From positions 1 through 6,470 of the forward strand of contig CAYUBI010000095.1 in the NCBI GenBank assembly GCA_964443005.1: a DNA stretch of 6,470 nucleotides. The letters are read 5' to 3'. The notes beneath the pieces were generated by a model. The model was not told where the DNA came from. It was given only the letters and a program-made list of their open reading frames with translations, and did not search any database. The DNA is from CAYUBI01 sp964443005 (lineage in GTDB: Bacteria > Margulisbacteria > Riflemargulisbacteria > GWF2-35-9 > CAYUBI01). Shown piece after piece: positions 4,729 to 6,470 of the stretch (the first letter of the stretch is position 1; each line of letters starts with the position of its first letter). Made by a program: the position numbers and the translations under genes.

Positions 4729-5742
4729 TTATTTTAGTTTTCGTTCACCACTCTTGGACCATAGTGTCCATGCTTCTTTGGGCTGCCCAAATTGGTAAAC
4801 GCCTTCGCTAGCTTTTTGGCCATTATCATACCATTCAACCCACAAACCATTTTTTGCACCATCAACATATTTTCCAATAGTTTTCTTTTGGCCATTATCA
4901 TACCATTCTGTGTATTGACCGTCACGTTTTCCAGAAGAATAGCCACCTTCAGATTTCTTTTCTCCTGTACTGTAATAGTCTGTCCATAGTCCCTCTTGTT
5001 CACCCGCTTTTACAGTGCCTTCCGACTCTTTGTTGCCATTTTCAAACCAATACGTCCATGCACCTGTTTCATTATCGTAATTATAACTGCCCTCGGACTT
5101 TTTATTGCCATTTTCATGCCAAGTTACCCACGGTCCATTTTTAGCTTCGCCATACACAAGAGGCCGATAATTTCCTTCTTGTTTCTTTTTTCCAGAAGCA
5201 TACCATTCGGTCCATAAACCATCTTTGGCATCCAAGTTATACTTGCCTTCAAATTGTTTTTGGCCATTATTATAATAAGAAAGCCAATTCCCTTCTTTTA
5301 CTGATCCGTGTAAAAGTTTACGGAAATTTCCTTCTGTTTTTTTCTGACCATTGTCATACCATTCTAGCCAGCTACCGTCCAAATCATCAACTGCATATTT
5401 TTTTTCTGTAGCCTTCACACCATTGGCATACCATTCAGTAAAAAGTCCATTTTTAGCATAAGAATTTCCAACGCGCATAAAAGTAGCTTCTTGTTGTTTG
5501 TCACCACTTGCATACCACATTGTCCATATTCCTTCTTTTTGACCTAAATTATACCTGCCTTCTTCTTTTTTTTGTCCTTTGGCATAAAGAACAGTATATA
5601 GTCCATGTTTAACCCAGTTTTCTGGGCTTTCTTCTTGCACCCCATACTGCAACACAAAAGCTGCAGGCTCCTCAGCAACAGCTGGAATCATTCCAACAGC
5701 TGAAAGAATCAACAACACAGTCCAAACAGTTTTTCGTATCAT
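4729..5742 (-). CDS. Exported MORN-variant (YwqK-like) repeat protein
   Basis: The 337-residue protein has a typical Sec signal peptide: MIRK, a hydrophobic core at about 6-20, and a likely cleavage after AVA at residue 23. The rest is twelve repeats with the core G-x-W-x-x-W-Y-x-N-G-x-K-x-x-E-G, the MORN_2/YwqK-type beta-hairpin repeat. Repeats 2, 4 and 6 are 30 residues long and repeats 3, 5 and 7 are 22, forming a 52-residue double unit at 66-221. Repeats 8-11 are a regular 24, and the last, of 20 residues, is incomplete (ends ERKLK). The mature protein probably acts in the periplasm, on the surface or outside the cell. Proteins of this family are often labelled antitoxins after B. subtilis YwqK, but no toxin gene is adjacent and the signal peptide argues against cytoplasmic neutralisation. 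The function is unknown; a binding or scaffold surface is likely. A strong ribosome binding site and a candidate promoter precede the ATG. Confidence 0.9.
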   Translation of the reverse strand: MIRKTVWTVLLILSAVGMIPAVAEEPAAFVLQYGVQEESPENWVKHGLYTVLYAKGQKKEEGRYNLGQKEGIWTMWYASGDKQQEATFMRVGNSYAKNGLFTEWYANGVKATEKKYAVDDLDGSWLEWYDNGQKKTEGNFRKLLHGSVKEGNWLSYYNNGQKQFEGKYNLDAKDGLWTEWYASGKKKQEGNYRPLVYGEAKNGPWVTWHENGNKKSEGSYNYDNETGAWTYWFENGNKESEGTVKAGEQEGLWTDYYSTGEKKSEGGYSSGKRDGQYTEWYDNGQKKTIGKYVDGAKNGLWVEWYDNGQKASEGVYQFGQPKEAWTLWSKSGERKLK

Positions 5743-5748
5743 ATTCGT

Positions 5749-5755
5749 CTCCCCT
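5749..5755 (-). promoter_or_regulatory. Strong ribosome binding site for the MORN-variant gene
   Basis: aggggag on the - strand lies six bases (acgaat) before the ATG at 5742, a close match to the anti-Shine-Dalgarno sequence. It confirms this start, which also gives a complete signal peptide. Confidence 0.75.
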
Positions 5756-5770
5756 ACCCATAAAATTAAG

Positions 5771-5806
5771 CGATCAAACGATCGGTTATATTAGGGGTAT
5801 TCCCTA
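5771..5806 (-). other. Two small dyads in the leader of the MORN-variant gene
   Basis: cgatc/gatcg (5771-5775 and 5780-5784, loop of 4) and taggg/cccta (5792-5796 and 5802-5806, loop of 5) both lie in the predicted leader of about 80 nt between promoter and ATG. Each stem is only 5 bp, so an operator or RNA role is possible but chance is not excluded. Confidence 0.3.
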
Positions 5807-5830
5807 TTTTGAGACTTTTAAACATTTATG

Positions 5831-5859
5831 ATTATAGTGAATTCTTAGGCATTTATCGA
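5831..5859 (-). promoter_or_regulatory. Sigma-70-type promoter for the MORN-variant gene
   Basis: The - strand has TATAAT (5831-5836, consensus -10) and TCGATA (5854-5859, 4 of 6 to the -35 consensus) separated by 17 bases. Transcription would start near 5824, leaving a leader of about 80 nt. The -35 overlaps the end of the T tract of the upstream gene's terminator. Confidence 0.6.
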
Positions 5860-5888
5860 AAAATATAAAGAGCCCATTCTGGGCTCTT
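5857..5888 (-). terminator. Rho-independent terminator of the zinc-ribbon gene
   Basis: The arms aagagccca (5868-5876) and tgggctctt (5880-5888) form a 9-bp perfect stem with a 3-base loop. On the - strand it is followed by tatatttttcg. It lies 46 bases after the zinc-ribbon stop and ends its transcript before the next promoter. Confidence 0.8.
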
Positions 5889-5934
5889 GAATATACTGAG
5901 AGATATAACCGAGGCTGTTTTGATGAGTAAGCGC

Positions 5935-6309
5935 TTAGCCCTTTGAGCCTTCGAGCAAATCAAGAATGCGATCTAGTTTTGAATTTATTTTATCTAAATC
6001 ACGACTGGAAGCAACAGTATTATCATTATAACTACTACGCGGCGTAGATCCAGCATAAGGCTTAGATGAAGCATATCTGTCACCCCTAGCAGCAGAAGGA
6101 TTTTTACCAAAACAGTCATTACAATAAACAGCTTTACCTGAACTGGGCCGAAAAGGAACTGTACAACTTTTCCCACACGTGTCACACGTAACCTTTGTTA
6201 TTGTTTTATTTTCTGTAAACCGTCCCCCATTATCTGAATCTGTTCGACGCGAAGCATAATCAGGTCTGCGTTCATATCTTTCTTTTTTCCCCTTGTCCAT
6301 AAATGTCAT
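5935..6309 (-). CDS. Small CxxC-x17-CxxC zinc-ribbon protein
   Basis: This 124-residue protein is predicted cytoplasmic. Four cysteines sit as C42-x2-C45 and C63-x2-C66 with exactly 17 residues between the pairs. This is the CxxC-x17-CxxC putative zinc-binding domain known from uncharacterised proteins of several poorly studied phyla. An extra cysteine is C49, and the block reads TCDTCGK...VPFRPSSGKAVYCNDCF. The basic N-terminal 40 residues (many R, K and D) and the S/N/Y/R-rich middle (about 70-100) look disordered. The C-terminal segment DLDKINSKLDRILDLLEG fits a short amphipathic helix for self-association. The charge pattern suggests nucleic acid or ribosome association, but that is inference. 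The ATG at 6309 has gagg six bases upstream, better than the ATG at 6300. The gene is flanked by its own terminator and is probably monocistronic. Confidence 0.88.
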   Translation of the reverse strand: MTFMDKGKKERYERRPDYASRRTDSDNGGRFTENKTITKVTCDTCGKSCTVPFRPSSGKAVYCNDCFGKNPSAARGDRYASSKPYAGSTPRSSYNDNTVASSRDLDKINSKLDRILDLLEGSKG

Positions 6310-6315
6310 AATTAA

Positions 6316-6319
6316 CCTC
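6316..6319 (-). promoter_or_regulatory. Ribosome binding site for the zinc-ribbon gene
   Basis: gagg on the - strand followed by ttaatt (6 nt) and the ATG at 6309. The alternative ATG at 6300 would be 15 bases away, so 6309 is preferred. Confidence 0.55.
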
Positions 6320-6373
6320 GATTTTTATATTTTGATGTGAAATCTATAAAATTTTCTATTAGATAACGAATCT

Positions 6374-6402
6374 ATTGTAGACCTATATTGCTAATTAGAA
6401 AA
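6374..6402 (-). promoter_or_regulatory. Weak promoter candidate for the zinc-ribbon gene
   Basis: The - strand has TACAAT (6374-6379, 5 of 6 to the -10 consensus) with a 17-base spacer to TTTTCT (6397-6402, only 3 of 6). In such AT-rich sequence chance matches are common. The remaining bases of 6310-6470 hold no gene that I can support, only AT-rich sequence with a direct repeat gctaatta near 6390 and 6420. Confidence 0.3.
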
Positions 6403-6470
6403 GGAATAGAATCGTAAACGCTAATTAAAATTCAATAATTTTAGTTAATTGCAAAAATCGTTCATCGCTC

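Noticed and set aside
4734..5217. Open frames at 4734-5003 (-), 4792-4989 (+) and 4996-5217 (+)
   Set aside because: They are by-products of the repeated codons of the MORN-variant gene and carry its period in other frames.
5994..6185. 63-codon - strand frame within the zinc-ribbon gene
   Set aside because: Alternative frame of a gene with a clear cysteine motif; it has no start signal of its own.
6310..6470. Another gene entering from the right edge
   Set aside because: Sequence is AT-rich with stops in the frames I checked and no recognisable peptide.

Overview
This AT-rich, gene-dense bacterial window holds five protein genes and no RNA genes. One gene lies on the + strand and enters from the left edge. 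Four lie on the - strand, so the two blocks converge at about 2848-2892. The source organism cannot be fixed from sequence alone. The CxxC-x17-CxxC zinc-ribbon protein, an exported MORN-variant repeat protein, a minimal biotin ligase and a long Q-rich coiled-coil protein together would suit a poorly characterised host-associated lineage such as candidate phylum Dependentiae (TM6). That is a weak inference, not an identification.

Left part (1-2847, +): the 3' part of a very long gene whose reading frame is open from base 1, so its true start is outside the window. It encodes at least 948 residues. The order is a Q/P-rich low-complexity N-terminal part, four copies of an in-frame element, a helical region with a degenerate repeat of about 47 residues, and an unrecognised mostly helical C-terminal domain with a basic tail. 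Each in-frame element is a run of 12-bp units (AQVR or AQVS) capped by a perfect 20-bp palindrome read as RANNYSP. This is the most unusual signal in the window.

Middle (2893-4668, -): a tightly packed cluster, read birA, aroH, tyrA. birA is a minimal biotin-protein ligase. aroH is an AroH-class chorismate mutase whose start is best moved to a TTG at 4130, giving 126 residues. tyrA is prephenate/arogenate dehydrogenase. The genes overlap by 11 nt and 4 nt. AroH and TyrA catalyse consecutive steps, chorismate to prephenate to the tyrosine precursor; BirA charges biotin-dependent enzymes and has no obvious metabolic link. A 13-bp perfect hairpin sits directly upstream of the birA ribosome binding site.

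Right part (4729-6470, -): an exported 337-residue protein made of twelve MORN-variant (YwqK-like) repeats, with a good promoter and ribosome binding site. Upstream is a small CxxC-x17-CxxC zinc-ribbon protein that ends in a clear Rho-independent terminator. That terminator is followed at once by the promoter of the repeat gene. The last 160 bases hold only a weak promoter candidate and AT-rich sequence.
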